Program-made: the position numbers and the translations under genes
NCBI GenBank assembly: GCA_949373145.1
Contig: CASICI010000001.1
Coordinates: 24,337-88,336 of the forward strand
Length of the DNA: 64,000 bases
From: an uncultured Phycisphaerales bacterium
GTDB lineage: Bacteria; Planctomycetota; Phycisphaerae; Phycisphaerales; SM1A02
Direction of reading: 5' to 3'
Notes under the pieces: generated by a model
Seen by the model: only the letters and a program-made list of their open reading frames with translations
Told to the model about the DNA's origin: nothing
Database searches by the model: none
Shown: positions 46,347-55,508 of the stretch, piece after piece
Numbering within the stretch: position 1 is the stretch's first letter
Layout: every line of letters starts with the position of its first letter

Positions 46347-47165
46347 TCAGAAGGCGAAGATGAAGTCGGCGATCTGGGTGAGAATCCCCTTGTTGGCGGC
46401 ATCCTTCACGAAGCCCGTGTTCTGGACGTTGAGATCCAGATCGTAGAGTCTCCAGTGAAGAATGGTGTCGTCGGGAGCCACGTGTCTCGGATCGCAGATG
46501 CCGGTCACGGTCTTGACCGTCATTTCGTTGTCGGTCTTGGTCGTGTGTCGGGACTCGAGGACGAGGTTTCCGTTGGGAAGAACCTCCAGCACGGTGGCGG
46601 TGGTTCGAAACGTGATCTGTTCCTTGCTGCCGTAGTCGCCTTCACCGTCGAAATCCATCGCGCCCGCGATCTCGACCTTGGGAAGATTCACGCCGGTGTT
46701 CTGGGTGAAGAGCGAACCGTTGCTGAAGAAGTCCGACCAGGCGGCGACCTCGGCGGCGAGTTCGGATTCCTTCTCGGTTTCGAGTTCCTGTGTTCGTGAC
46801 ACCGTCGAAGACTCGATCACGATGATGGTGATCTGGTCGTGTTCCTTCCAGGTCTTCAGCGGCATCGGCTTGAAGAGTCCGTCGAACGCGGGTCCCATGC
46901 CTTCCATGGCAAGGCGCGCCCTCGAGGCTCGTCCGGGCGGAGCCTGTTCCACCGAGAACGTGTTCATGCTGGCTTCAGCGGTCTGCAGCCTGCGGGTGTT
47001 CGATTCGCGCACCACCTTCTCCAGTGAGATGTCCCGCTCGAGAAAGGCCTGGCGTACCGGACTGTCCGCGCCCTGATCATCACCATCCTGTGCGAAGGTC
47101 GCACCTGCGGTGGTCGCGAGAAGCGTGGTGAGAAGAAGCGTTCGTCTGGCGTGGGTGTTGGTCAT
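46347..47165 (-). CDS. flgH: Flagellar L-ring protein FlgH
   Basis: About 272 residues with the start chosen at 47165, which gives the signal peptide RRTLLLTTLLATTAGATFA cleaved before Q. An in-frame ATG 12 codons upstream (47201) is also possible. The protein forms the outer-membrane ring of the flagellar basal body. Family landmarks are DQITIIVIESSTVSRTQE, a Ser/Asn-rich loop, FDGEGDYGSKEQITFRTTAT, VLPNGNLVLESRHTTKTDNE and DDTILHWRLYDLDL. FlgH is usually a lipoprotein; here no lipobox Cys is present. It is last in the flgF-G-A-H run; flgI, which usually follows, is absent. Confidence 0.9.
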   Translation of the reverse strand: MTNTHARRTLLLTTLLATTAGATFAQDGDDQGADSPVRQAFLERDISLEKVVRESNTRRLQTAEASMNTFSVEQAPPGRASRARLAMEGMGPAFDGLFKPMPLKTWKEHDQITIIVIESSTVSRTQELETEKESELAAEVAAWSDFFSNGSLFTQNTGVNLPKVEIAGAMDFDGEGDYGSKEQITFRTTATVLEVLPNGNLVLESRHTTKTDNEMTVKTVTGICDPRHVAPDDTILHWRLYDLDLNVQNTGFVKDAANKGILTQIADFIFAF

Positions 47166-47223
47166 CAAGTGCTCGTTTCGTCTGGTCGTCATTGGTGTCA
47201 TGCGATTCGTTGCGGTCGGTCCA

Positions 47224-48329
47224 TCAGTCGATCAGTTCGGCGGTCATGCCGTCGATCACTCTGACGTGCATGGTTCGTCCGTTCTTCTTGCGTCGTCGGT
47301 CCGGAGTGTTGGTCTGAACCTCGATGGTCTCACCCACTCGGCCGTCCTCGAGACAGATGCAATCCAGTTCGAGAACCCAGCCTTGTCCACCGGAGCGGAC
47401 CTTGATCGGGTTGTTTCGGTGGACGGCGGGTTCGAAATGTTCGGGAAGCAGCAACGTGCCCGCCTTGACGTTTCGTTCGAGTCGTCCGCCGATCATGCTC
47501 AGGCCGTTCATGTTCTTCTGGTGATCCGCCAGAGGGATCCATTCGAACTGGGTTTCGAGATCCTCGTGTGCCACACGAGTCCCCTTGTCCGTCGTGATTC
47601 GAAGCCTCGGTGCCATCGTCTGAATCTCGACCGAAGCCTTGATTCGAAAGGGCGCATTGCCCTGCAGGAGTGACGTCGAATGCAATCGATCCTTCGCCCG
47701 TCTTGCCCACGCTCTCGAGTTTCGGTCGCAGATTTCCCGCTTCAAGCAGCGCGCGCTCGTCAGTCTGAATTCTGATTCGGACCGGACCTTCGATGTCGCG
47801 CCAGAATTTGGCCATCCGAGTGGCGATCAATCCTCGTGCGGTGTCCTCGCCGCCCACGGATCGTGGATCGACGAACACGAAATTCTCGATCTTGTCCTGG
47901 GCGATCTGATTCGATTTCCTCTTGCCGGCTATCGGAAACGACTTCCGTCTCTCCGATCTTGAGTGGAGCACATGCGGAGATTGTGCCATGGTCGTTCATC
48001 GAGGCATGCGGTCGTACGATCACCTTGCCACCCGAAAGATCGAACCGTGCTCGATTCACCCGCGCTTGATCGAGCGCCTTCTCGATGCGTGCAAGGGGGA
48101 TCTCCATCGCGCTTGCGCGATCTCCGAATCGAGCGACGACCAGATCGGCGTATTCCAACACGTACTCGCCTTCGAGTGTCGCGATGTCTCCCAGTCGGAT
48201 GGTCTCGTCCGCATGGCGCATGCGAACCGAGCGACGAACCGTGATCTCGTCCGCGGCCGCGGAGGCGCATGCGGCGCATGCCAGCATGGTTCCGAGGATC
48301 TTCAGTGATGTTCGAGAGAGGGTCTTCAT
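47224..48329 (-). CDS. flgA: Flagellar P-ring assembly chaperone FlgA, two frame breaks
   Basis: A periplasmic chaperone for FlgI, about 368 residues when joined. The first frame has a signal peptide (LKILGTMLACAACASAAA), then ITVRRSVRMRHADETIRLGDIATLEG. The middle frame carries ENFVFVDPRSVGGEDTARGL and IEGPVRIRIQTDERALLEAGN. The third contains the C-terminal SAF-type domain typical of FlgA: TKGTRVAHEDL-like, NVKAGTLLLPEHFEPA, IKVRSGGQGWVLELDCICLE and VQTNTPDRRRKKNGRTMHVR. Frame changes lie near 47925 and 47670. It is longer than enterobacterial FlgA (219) because of the extra N-terminal domain. Confidence 0.85.
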
Positions 48330-48349
48330 TGGTGTCAGTTCCCTTCAGA

Positions 48350-49156
48350 TCAGAAGCGACGGAGGTTGACGATTTCCTGCAGCGTTTCGTTCGCGGCCTG
48401 AATCACCTGGGAGTTCATCTCGAACGCACGCTGCGTCTTGATCAGTGACACCAGTTCGGTCACGGCTTCGGCATTCGAGGTTTCGAGGTTGTACTGCTTG
48501 ATCGCGCCGTAGCCACTCTGGTTCGCTTCGCTGATCTCGGCATCACCCGAGGCGTAGGTCGGGGTGTAGATGTTTCCACCGACGGCCTGCAGTCCGGCGG
48601 GATTGATGAAGCGTGCCAGCGTGATCTGTCCGCCCTGGACGTTCTGTCCGTTCTCCTGATACTGCACGTAGCCCCATTCATCGATGGTGAGGTTCGTGGC
48701 ATCCTGCGGAATCACGATGTCGGGTGAGAGGCGATAGCCTTCGCTGTTCGACATCACGATCTCGCCGTCCTGGTTGCGAGTGAAGTTCCCCGCTCGGGTG
48801 TAGCCGTAGCCGTCTTCCGAGGTTCCGGGTGAGACTTCGACCTGGAACCAGCCATCTCCAAGGATGGCGAGGTCGAGATCACCCGAGGTCGGTTCGAGGG
48901 CGCCCTGGCCCACGTTGAGACTGGTGCCGCTGACACTCACACCCAGTCCGACCTGCAGTCCGGTGGGGTTCGAGTTGCCGTACTCCTGTTCGATGCCGGG
49001 CTGACCGCGTTCGAGATAGAAGAGGTCTTCGAAGTTGGCGCGACTCGACCTGAAACCCGTGGTGTTCACGTTGGCGAGGTTGTTCGCGATCACGTCGAGT
49101 GACGTGCTGAGCGCGTTGAGTCCGGTGGAAGCCGTGTTGAGTGAGATGGTCGACAT
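48350..49156 (-). CDS. flgG: Flagellar distal rod protein FlgG
   Basis: A 268-residue rod protein of the basal body, close to the usual length of about 260. The N-terminal rod motif TGLNALSTSLDVIANNLANV followed by TTGFRSSRANFEDLFY is diagnostic, as is GWFQVEV with YTRAGNFTRNQDG, and the C-terminal NLETSNAEAVTELVSLIKTQ then FEMNSQVIQAANE coiled region. No signal peptide is present, in agreement with export by the flagellar type III system. It lies 39 bases after flgF and 20 bases before flgA. Confidence 0.97.
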   Translation of the reverse strand: MSTISLNTASTGLNALSTSLDVIANNLANVNTTGFRSSRANFEDLFYLERGQPGIEQEYGNSNPTGLQVGLGVSVSGTSLNVGQGALEPTSGDLDLAILGDGWFQVEVSPGTSEDGYGYTRAGNFTRNQDGEIVMSNSEGYRLSPDIVIPQDATNLTIDEWGYVQYQENGQNVQGGQITLARFINPAGLQAVGGNIYTPTYASGDAEISEANQSGYGAIKQYNLETSNAEAVTELVSLIKTQRAFEMNSQVIQAANETLQEIVNLRRF

Positions 49157-49195
49157 GGTCGAGTGCTTTCCTGAGTAGAGATACCGAAGGTCTGG

Positions 49196-49969
49196 TCAGA
49201 CCACGCGGCCGAGGGACGTGACGGCCTGGCCGATCATGGCGTCCTGGTACTGGATCATGCGCGAGTTCATTTCGACTTCACGCGTCAATTTGATGAGGTC
49301 GACCATGCCGGAGATCGGATTCGAGCCACTCTGTTCGAGTGCCGAACCGACCACGCTGGTCGTGGTGTCGGAGGTGAGTGCTTCCTTGGTCTGAAGCACG
49401 TTCTGTCCATCAGGTCGGAGTGAGTCGGCGGGTGTCTTCACGATGCCGACCATCGCCAGCGGGCTGGACGGATTGCTTCGATCGAGCATTTCGCCGCCAT
49501 TTCCGAATCCCTCGAAGCGAAGCTGTTCTTCGCCGCCGAGGTTGATCTGGTTGCCATCACGATCGAGAACGGCAAGGCCACTGGCTTGATGGCGAAGGGT
49601 GCCTTGCCCGTCGAACATCAGACTGCCGTCGCGGGTGAGGTTCTTCTCACCGTTCTGGCCGTCTTCAAGTCGAAGAAATCCTTCGCCTCGAAGTGCCAGA
49701 TTGGTTCGAACGCCGGTCGAGTCGATCGCGCCCTGACGCAGGTTCAATCCGCTGTAGGCGATTCTGGTGCCGCCACCGAGTTGCTCGAGCAGTTGCTTGC
49801 TGTCGGTCAAGGTGTTGAGCGCCTGAGGTTCACGGGCTCGTTCGCCCAGGACGACTTCGGATGGCTTGAAGCCGACCGTGTTGGCGTTTGCCAGGTTGTT
49901 CGAGAGGACGTTCATGCGGTGCTGAGCACTCGAAATGCCGTTTGCACTGAGGTAGAGGCCGTAATTCAT
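49196..49969 (-). CDS. flgF: Flagellar proximal rod protein FlgF
   Basis: A 257-residue basal-body rod protein. It starts MNYGLYLSANGISSAQHRMN, then VLSNNLANANTVGFKPSE, the rod-family N-terminal helix and loop, and ends with ISGMVDLIKLTREVEMNSRM, the rod-family C-terminal helix. The middle carries LALRGEGFLRLEDG and NLTRDGSLMFDGQG. Order before flgG and divergence from it make FlgF the best call. The ATG overlaps the stop of the small upstream ORF by 4 bases (ATGA). Confidence 0.9.
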   Translation of the reverse strand: MNYGLYLSANGISSAQHRMNVLSNNLANANTVGFKPSEVVLGERAREPQALNTLTDSKQLLEQLGGGTRIAYSGLNLRQGAIDSTGVRTNLALRGEGFLRLEDGQNGEKNLTRDGSLMFDGQGTLRHQASGLAVLDRDGNQINLGGEEQLRFEGFGNGGEMLDRSNPSSPLAMVGIVKTPADSLRPDGQNVLQTKEALTSDTTTSVVGSALEQSGSNPISGMVDLIKLTREVEMNSRMIQYQDAMIGQAVTSLGRVV

Positions 49970-50163
49970 CGAATCCCTCCCATGTGATCCTCATCCCGAA
50001 GGGTGATGGCATGTGCCGCTGACAGGCGCGCGGCAATTCGGTCGATCTCCTGCGTCATCTTGCGTGACGTGATGAGATCGATGGTGCTGTGTTGTTCCGG
50101 GTCCATGCTTCGTTCCTGCCTCCAGGCATTCCGAAGCAACCGGCGTATCGAACTGGTCCGCAT
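49966..50163 (-). CDS. Small hypothetical protein leading the flagellar operon
   Basis: A 65-residue basic protein with no recognised domain. The start at 50163 is favoured because AAGGAG lies 7 bases upstream; a shorter form starting at MDPEQH (50106) also has AGGA in front. Sequence is helix-prone and charged (SIRRLLRNAWRQERS, then MTQEIDRIAARLSAAH). It overlaps flgF by 4 bases, so it is probably translated and coupled to the rod genes. A regulatory leader peptide or a small export chaperone are both possible; neither can be shown. Confidence 0.5.
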   Translation of the reverse strand: MRTSSIRRLLRNAWRQERSMDPEQHSTIDLITSRKMTQEIDRIAARLSAAHAITLRDEDHMGGIR

Positions 50164-50602
50164 AGTGGCACTCCTTGCCTTCGGCGGCGCCTCTCGCCGA
50201 GGTGCAGGAGACAACATGCAACCCACATGCCTGTTCGAACCCCCTGCAGGGTCCTCGTGGGGAGGTCTGCGAGACCTGTTACAGGGTGATGCGCGCAGAA
50301 ATTGCGCGTTTCATTTCAATGGTTGCCGATTCTGCACCAGCGACTCACTCTGGGTCGATGTGAGCAGTGACCCACATGTGAGACCCCCCTGATGTCCAAC
50401 AGCTGCCCACATTTAGACCACGATGATCGACGCTGTGCACACCGGTTCAACCTGTCGCATCTTGAGTCCTTCTTCGATGTCTGTTGCGATCGATTCGAGA
50501 GCTGCAGCACCTACCACAGTCTTTCCCGGGAATCCCGTGAGGGCGTCACCCGCGTCGGAGGGGGTGCCACGGCACCGTCTTCAACGATTCGATTGACCAT
50601 TG
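50164..50602. other. Divergent intergenic region between the flagellar operon and xerD
   Basis: About 440 bases without a convincing gene. It holds a 6-bp-stem hairpin (AGGTCT-GCG-AGACCT) at 50263-50277, and three copies of CCCACAT (near 50222, 50370 and 50406), the middle one inside the palindrome CACATGTG. This is the likely control region of the flagellar operon on the minus strand. No clear sigma28 or sigma54 promoter was recognised. Confidence 0.4.
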
Positions 50603-51520
50603 ATGGCTTCAGCACACACCTTTGAACGCCCTGTTCGGGCGTTTCTGGCATTCGCACGCGTGGAAGCCGGTCTTGCCGCCTCGACTCTCGAAGCGTACGC
50701 ACGGGATTTGAATGACCTGACCGAAGAGCTTGCCAGTCGAGGCCTGACCTTGCCGGCGGCGATCTCGGTGGAAGATCTCGCCGCGCATCTCCGCTGGCTC
50801 TCTCGGGAGAAGGAACTCCAGGCAAGTTCAGTCGCCCGCCACCTGGCCACGATCCGGGTGTTTTTTCGCTGGATGTGCGCCAACGGGATCATCGAATACG
50901 ACCCAGCTCGGATTCTGGAGCGACCAACGCGGTGGAAGAAGCTGCCCGGTGTGCTCAGCCCCTTGAAGATGCGAGCCCTGGTGGAGGCACCTGCCCCGGA
51001 GCATGGAAAACTCTGGATGCGTGACCGGGCAATGCTGGAACTCATGTATGCAGCAGGGCTTAGGGCCTCAGAAGTCGGTCGCATCAGGTTGAATGAATTC
51101 CACGAACAGACCATGCTGGTGACGGTTCATGGCAAAGGAGAGCGCACTCGGGTGGTTCCCATCGGAGAGCCTGCCCGCGACTGGACCAACCGGTATCTCG
51201 CTGAGATGCGGCCAGAACTGGCTCGTTTTCCCGATGGCCGTGACGAACACAGGTTGCTGGTGTCCGGTGGGGGCAGGCCTTTGGAGCGAGTGGCGGTCTG
51301 GCAGATCGTCAGAAAGTACGCCCGCCTCGCCGGATTGGAGGGCATCCACCCTCACATGCTCCGGCACAGCTTCGCCACGCATCTCGTTCAGGGTGGTGCG
51401 GACCTCCGAATCGTCCAGGATCTGCTCGGGCATTCCGACATCGGCACCACCCAGGTCTACACCCATGTCGATCGAACGCATCTTCATGAAGTGGTCCGGG
51501 CTTGCCTGCCTCGTTCGTGA
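50603..51520 (+). CDS. xerD: Tyrosine recombinase XerD
   Basis: A 305-residue site-specific recombinase that resolves chromosome dimers at dif with XerC. The N-terminal SAM-like domain covers residues 1-95. The catalytic domain carries Arg in LMYAAGLRASEVGRI, Lys in VHGKGERTR, HxxR in HPHMLRHSFATHL, His in LGHSDIGTTQ and the nucleophile Tyr in VYTHVD. Length is that of chromosomal Xer proteins rather than phage integrases, and no attachment sites or phage genes flank it. The start is taken as ATG 50603; a TTG codon immediately before is also in frame. It is 15 bases upstream of zwf. Confidence 0.93.
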   Translation: MASAHTFERPVRAFLAFARVEAGLAASTLEAYARDLNDLTEELASRGLTLPAAISVEDLAAHLRWLSREKELQASSVARHLATIRVFFRWMCANGIIEYDPARILERPTRWKKLPGVLSPLKMRALVEAPAPEHGKLWMRDRAMLELMYAAGLRASEVGRIRLNEFHEQTMLVTVHGKGERTRVVPIGEPARDWTNRYLAEMRPELARFPDGRDEHRLLVSGGGRPLERVAVWQIVRKYARLAGLEGIHPHMLRHSFATHLVQGGADLRIVQDLLGHSDIGTTQVYTHVDRTHLHEVVRACLPRS

Positions 51521-51535
51521 TGCTCTAATGCGAAC

Positions 51536-53077
51536 ATGCATGCAGACCCCGCCGTCATCGTGATCTTCGGAGCCTCCGGAGATCTCACGCGCCGAAAGTT
51601 GATTCCCGCCTTGTACGAGATGTTCGTACGCGGTCTGCTTCCAGACAACGCGCGTATCCTGGGAACCGCGCGTCGGGACAAGACCGACGCCCAGTGGCGT
51701 GAGGAATTGCTGCCCTGGATCAAGGATCATGCGATCGGCTTCGAAGACGACTCCTGGTCTCGATTCGCCGAGATGGTCCACTACCACGCGTGTGACGCCA
51801 CCAGGCAGAGTTCCTACCCCACACTGGAAGCTCGAATCAACGAACTCGATTCACAGCATGACTGCCGTGGCAACGTGCTCTTCTTTCTCTCGGTCGCACC
51901 GGCGTTGTATCAGCCGATCATCGATTGCATCGGCAACGCCGGCCTGGTGACCGAAGGACGACGCTGGTGCAGTCTCGATCGTGATTCAAGATCATGGCAA
52001 CGAGTCATCGTCGAGAAACCATTCGGCAACGACCAGAAGAGTGCGGAATCGCTCAACCGCGTGCTGGGCCGTGTCTTCGAGGAAGAGGCGATCTATCGGA
52101 TCGATCACTACCTCGGCAAGGAAGTCGTGCAGGGAATTCTCGCGTTTCGATTCGCCAACACGATCTTCGAACCCGTGTGGAATCACACCTACGTCCATTC
52201 GGTCCAGATCACCGCGGCGGAGTCCGTGGGCGTCGAGGACCGTGTCGGGTTCTACGATCAGACCGGTGCGATTCGTGACATGATCCAGTCGCATCTCTTT
52301 CAGATCCTCGCCTTCGTCGCGATGGAAGCGCCCACGATCTACTCGCCCGAGAGCATTCGTTCCGAGAAGATCAAGGTGATCGATGCGATTCGAATTCCCG
52401 AAGACGATTCACTCGATGCCTACGGTGCACTGGGTCAGTATGCCGCCGATTCCGACGGGACGTCCGGCTATCACGATCTTGAAGACGTCGATCCCGACCG
52501 CTCCACGGAAACCTACGCGGCACTCGCCTTCTTCGTGGACAACTGGCGCTGGACCGGAACGCCCTTCTTTCTTCGAAGTGGCAAACGACTCAAACAGAAG
52601 CTGACCGAGGTCGTCATCCAGTTTCGTCCTCCGGCAGCCAACATCTTCCGGACGTTGCCCGGTTTCCAGCAGGGACAGCAACTGGTGCCCAACCGCATCG
52701 TGATGGAGATCGCCCCCCGGGAATCGATCAGAGTCCGTTTCGAGTGCAAGGAACCGGGGCTTGGATTCGATCTCGATACCATCGAGATGGACAGTGATTT
52801 CAAGCGTCGCTTCGCTTCGGAGCCCATCGAAGCCTACGGCCCGCTCATCATCGATGCCATGCGGGGGGACCAGACGCTCTTCAAGCATCGGGCGGAAGTC
52901 GAGGGCGCCTGGAAGGCGGTCATGCCTTTTCTCGATGAACGTTCCCGACAGCTTCGGGACGGTATCACCGCCAATTACCCACCCGGGAGCTGGGGGCCGA
53001 CGACATCGGACGATCTGCTCGCCCGATACGGTGCGGTCTGGCACAATCAGAATGCGTCCGAAGGAGATGCCAGATGA
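51536..53077 (+). CDS. zwf: Glucose-6-phosphate 1-dehydrogenase
   Basis: A 513-residue NADP-linked enzyme that opens the oxidative pentose phosphate pathway. The coenzyme loop IFGASGDLTRRKLIPALY is at the N terminus, the conserved VEKPFGND motif follows, and the substrate and catalytic motif YRIDHYLGKEVVQGIL is intact. C-terminal landmarks include FFLRSGKRLKQKLTEVVIQF and NRIVMEIAP. Length is in the normal range. It overlaps the 6-phosphogluconolactonase gene by 4 bases, which pairs the two successive reactions. Confidence 0.97.
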   Translation: MHADPAVIVIFGASGDLTRRKLIPALYEMFVRGLLPDNARILGTARRDKTDAQWREELLPWIKDHAIGFEDDSWSRFAEMVHYHACDATRQSSYPTLEARINELDSQHDCRGNVLFFLSVAPALYQPIIDCIGNAGLVTEGRRWCSLDRDSRSWQRVIVEKPFGNDQKSAESLNRVLGRVFEEEAIYRIDHYLGKEVVQGILAFRFANTIFEPVWNHTYVHSVQITAAESVGVEDRVGFYDQTGAIRDMIQSHLFQILAFVAMEAPTIYSPESIRSEKIKVIDAIRIPEDDSLDAYGALGQYAADSDGTSGYHDLEDVDPDRSTETYAALAFFVDNWRWTGTPFFLRSGKRLKQKLTEVVIQFRPPAANIFRTLPGFQQGQQLVPNRIVMEIAPRESIRVRFECKEPGLGFDLDTIEMDSDFKRRFASEPIEAYGPLIIDAMRGDQTLFKHRAEVEGAWKAVMPFLDERSRQLRDGITANYPPGSWGPTTSDDLLARYGAVWHNQNASEGDAR

Positions 53078-53916
53078 GTGACGAACACAGAATTCCCGCC
53101 GGTGAAGGACTCGAACCGATCAGTCTCGATGACGACGGCATCGTGAAGGATCCGCCCGCGCTTCCCGGTGAGGTGATCGCTCTGCATGATCCCGACGAGG
53201 TTCTTTCCCGGCTTGCCCGTGACATCGTCGAGCATGCACTCCAGTGTGTTCGCAAGTTCGGTGATTTTCACATCGCACTGTCGGGTGGCCATACGCCGTT
53301 TCCCCTGTACACGCGGCTCATGACGGATCCCGCCTACCGCGCGCTTCCCTGGTCGAAGACGCATCTCTGGATCGTCGACGAGCGACGTGTTCCCTTCGAT
53401 GACGACCTCAGCAACTTCAAGCACATTAAGTCGATCATCGGTGACCACTCGGGAATTCCACCTCAGCAGATCCATCCGATGGAGGTCATGAAGGATGATG
53501 CCGACACCCTCTATCAGAAGGCGCTCGAGGACACGCTCGGGTGGCGGGAGAAAGGTCACGACCGACTGGACTTCGTCCTGCTCGGCATGGGTCCCGACGG
53601 ACACACGGCCAGTCTCTTTCCGAATTCACGTGCGTTGGACGTCGATGATCGTCTGGTGACCACGAACTCCGGGCCGACCGTCGTTCCCCCGGATCGGGTC
53701 ACGATGACCTATCGACTTCTCAATGCGTCACGATTGATCGCCGCTCTGGTGATGGGCGACGGCAAGACCGAGATGCTCCATCGCATCGCGACCGGTGATG
53801 ATTCCTCTCATGATCTTCCGATCAAGGGCATCAAACCTCTGGGCGGTGTCTTTCGCTGGTACCTCGACGGTGCGGCCTGCGGTGTGCGAGACGAAGAGTC
53901 CTCTGATCAAGCATGA
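53074..53916 (+). CDS. pgl: 6-phosphogluconolactonase
   Basis: A 280-residue DevB-type lactonase that hydrolyses 6-phosphoglucono-lactone, the product of the overlapping zwf. Motifs: FHIALSGGHTPFPLYTRLM (sugar-phosphate isomerase-like fold), WIVDERRVPFDDDLSNF, DFVLLGMGPDGHTASLFP, and VTMTYRLLNASRLIAALVMG. The first 40 residues are not conserved in the family and extend the usual length of about 230-260. The ATG overlaps the zwf stop (ATGA). Confidence 0.95.
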   Translation: MSDEHRIPAGEGLEPISLDDDGIVKDPPALPGEVIALHDPDEVLSRLARDIVEHALQCVRKFGDFHIALSGGHTPFPLYTRLMTDPAYRALPWSKTHLWIVDERRVPFDDDLSNFKHIKSIIGDHSGIPPQQIHPMEVMKDDADTLYQKALEDTLGWREKGHDRLDFVLLGMGPDGHTASLFPNSRALDVDDRLVTTNSGPTVVPPDRVTMTYRLLNASRLIAALVMGDGKTEMLHRIATGDDSSHDLPIKGIKPLGGVFRWYLDGAACGVRDEESSDQA

Positions 53917-53984
53917 TCAGCGATTTCCCTCGCCTGGATCGCTTTGGTGACACGTTCGATCATTCCCGGGACTCCATCTTCTGT

Positions 53985-54395
53985 TCAATTCCGCCCCGCA
54001 AGAAAGTCTTCGAGCAAGGCGGCGGCGGCGATGGCATCTCGAATCTTCTTCTTGCCGCCATGCGTCCTGCCGCTTCGAGCCATTCTTGAATTCGCTTCGA
54101 AGCTCGTGAGGCGTTCGTCGTGCAGGTGAACCGGAATGTCGGTCGCGGCAAGGACCTTTTCCGCGGTGAGACGCATCTTCTTGGCGGCGGGTCCCTCGCT
54201 GTCATCCATGTTCAGGGGAAGTCCGATCACGATCTCTTGCGGACGGTGTTCCTCGCAGACTCGTTCGATGGCGTCGAAGAGTTCCCGTTCATTGGCATGG
54301 ACCACGACCTCGAGTGGTTGCACCATCGACAGCTCCGTGTCGCCGATCGCGAACCCGGTGCGTTTTCCTCCGATGTCTATGGCCAGCAGTCTCAT
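53985..54395 (-). CDS. ruvX: Pre-16S rRNA nuclease / Holliday junction resolvase-like RuvX (YqgF)
   Basis: A 136-residue RNase H-fold protein with start at MRLLAIDIGGKRTGFA, which places the first catalytic Asp in the usual spot; longer starts upstream lack family sequence. Further motifs are EIVIGLPLNMDDSEGPAAKK, VHLHDERLTSFEA and the C-terminal IRDAIAAAALLEDFL with the last acidic site. Function in E. coli is 5'-end maturation of 16S rRNA. It follows the mannose-1-phosphate guanylyltransferase gene by 16 bases on the same strand. Confidence 0.93.
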   Translation of the reverse strand: MRLLAIDIGGKRTGFAIGDTELSMVQPLEVVVHANERELFDAIERVCEEHRPQEIVIGLPLNMDDSEGPAAKKMRLTAEKVLAATDIPVHLHDERLTSFEANSRMARSGRTHGGKKKIRDAIAAAALLEDFLAGRN

Positions 54396-54411
54396 GGGGG
54401 GCTCCTTCGTC

Positions 54412-55485
54412 TCAGCGGTGAGAGTCCGGTACGTCACCTGCGAGGCGCTTCACGTCTTCCGCTCTGTCCGCGGGACAGACCATGACCGCATCCCGGGTCG
54501 CGACGATCACCAGATCATCACACCCGATCGCGGTCACGATTCGCTCCTCGGAGTCGGAGACCGCGAGAACGTTTCTGCAGTCCTGAAGAACGGATGGTGC
54601 GTTGGCCCTGTTGCCGTCGGCATCGGCTTCCAGCGTCTCGGCGAAGCTCGGCCAGCTTCCGACGTCACGCCATTCGACCGGCATCGCGACGGTGCAGACT
54701 TCCAGGTCGTCCGCCTGTGCCGCGGGTTCCATCAAGCCGTAGTCCACACTGGTCCTGGCGAGTGCAGGGTAGAGTTCCTCGAGCACCTCGGTCCGTCGGG
54801 TCTCATCCTCCCAGGCATCGGCGATCCGTGTCAGGCTCTTCGCATTGGTGGGATGGAATCGCTCCATCGCCTCGAGCACCGTGGCCGCGGAGAAGACGAA
54901 CATGCCGCTGTTCCAACTGTAGGTACCGGAGTCGACGTACCTTCGGGCGGTTTCGAGATCGGGTTTTTCCTTGAACTCGGCGGCGACGTGCGCATTCGTG
55001 AAGCCTGCGATCGCATCACCCCGGCCGACGTACCCGTATCCCGTCGCGGGATGTGTGGGAACGATTCCAAAGGTGACCAGTCTGCTTCGATCCTCTTCCA
55101 CCAGTGCGAAACCCGTCTTGATCGCATCGGCGAAGACGTCCTGAGGTTCGATGATGTGATCCGACGTCAGCACCGCGAAGACGGCCTGCGGATCACGTCG
55201 AGCAAGCACCGCCGCGGTCAGGCCCACGGCGTTGAGGGTGTCACGTCCGCAAGGCTCACCCAGAACCTCGATGTCTCCCAACGACTCGCCGATGGCACCT
55301 CGAAACCGTTCCGCGGTACAGATCACTCTTCGCTCCGCTTCGACCACGCCATTCAGACGTTCCGCCGCCAATGAAAGCAACGACCTACCTTCGAAAAGTG
55401 GAAGGAGTTGTTTCGGTTGGTCGGCTCGACTGAACGGCCAGAGTCGTGTTCCAGAGCCTCCGGCCATGATCATGGCATGACGCAT
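54412..55485 (-). CDS. manC: Mannose-1-phosphate guanylyltransferase
   Basis: A 357-residue nucleotidyltransferase producing GDP-mannose for glycan synthesis. It has the signature AMIMAGGSGTRLWPFSR, followed by PKQLLPLFEGRSLL, GEPCGRDTLNAVGL, LTSDHIIEP, TGYGYVGRGD, FKEKPDLETARRYVDSGTYS, WNSGMFVF and EWRDVGSWPSF. There is no C-terminal phosphomannose-isomerase domain, so it is the single-function form. It lies in a minus-strand run with ruvX downstream and ruvA upstream. Confidence 0.93.
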   Translation of the reverse strand: MRHAMIMAGGSGTRLWPFSRADQPKQLLPLFEGRSLLSLAAERLNGVVEAERRVICTAERFRGAIGESLGDIEVLGEPCGRDTLNAVGLTAAVLARRDPQAVFAVLTSDHIIEPQDVFADAIKTGFALVEEDRSRLVTFGIVPTHPATGYGYVGRGDAIAGFTNAHVAAEFKEKPDLETARRYVDSGTYSWNSGMFVFSAATVLEAMERFHPTNAKSLTRIADAWEDETRRTEVLEELYPALARTSVDYGLMEPAAQADDLEVCTVAMPVEWRDVGSWPSFAETLEADADGNRANAPSVLQDCRNVLAVSDSEERIVTAIGCDDLVIVATRDAVMVCPADRAEDVKRLAGDVPDSHR

Positions 55486-55508
55486 GACGTGTCTTCCTTA
55501 CGCTGCAA

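Noticed and set aside
50603..51520. Phage or integrative-element integrase
   Set aside because: Length, motifs and flanking housekeeping genes match chromosomal XerD; no attachment-site repeats or phage genes are nearby.
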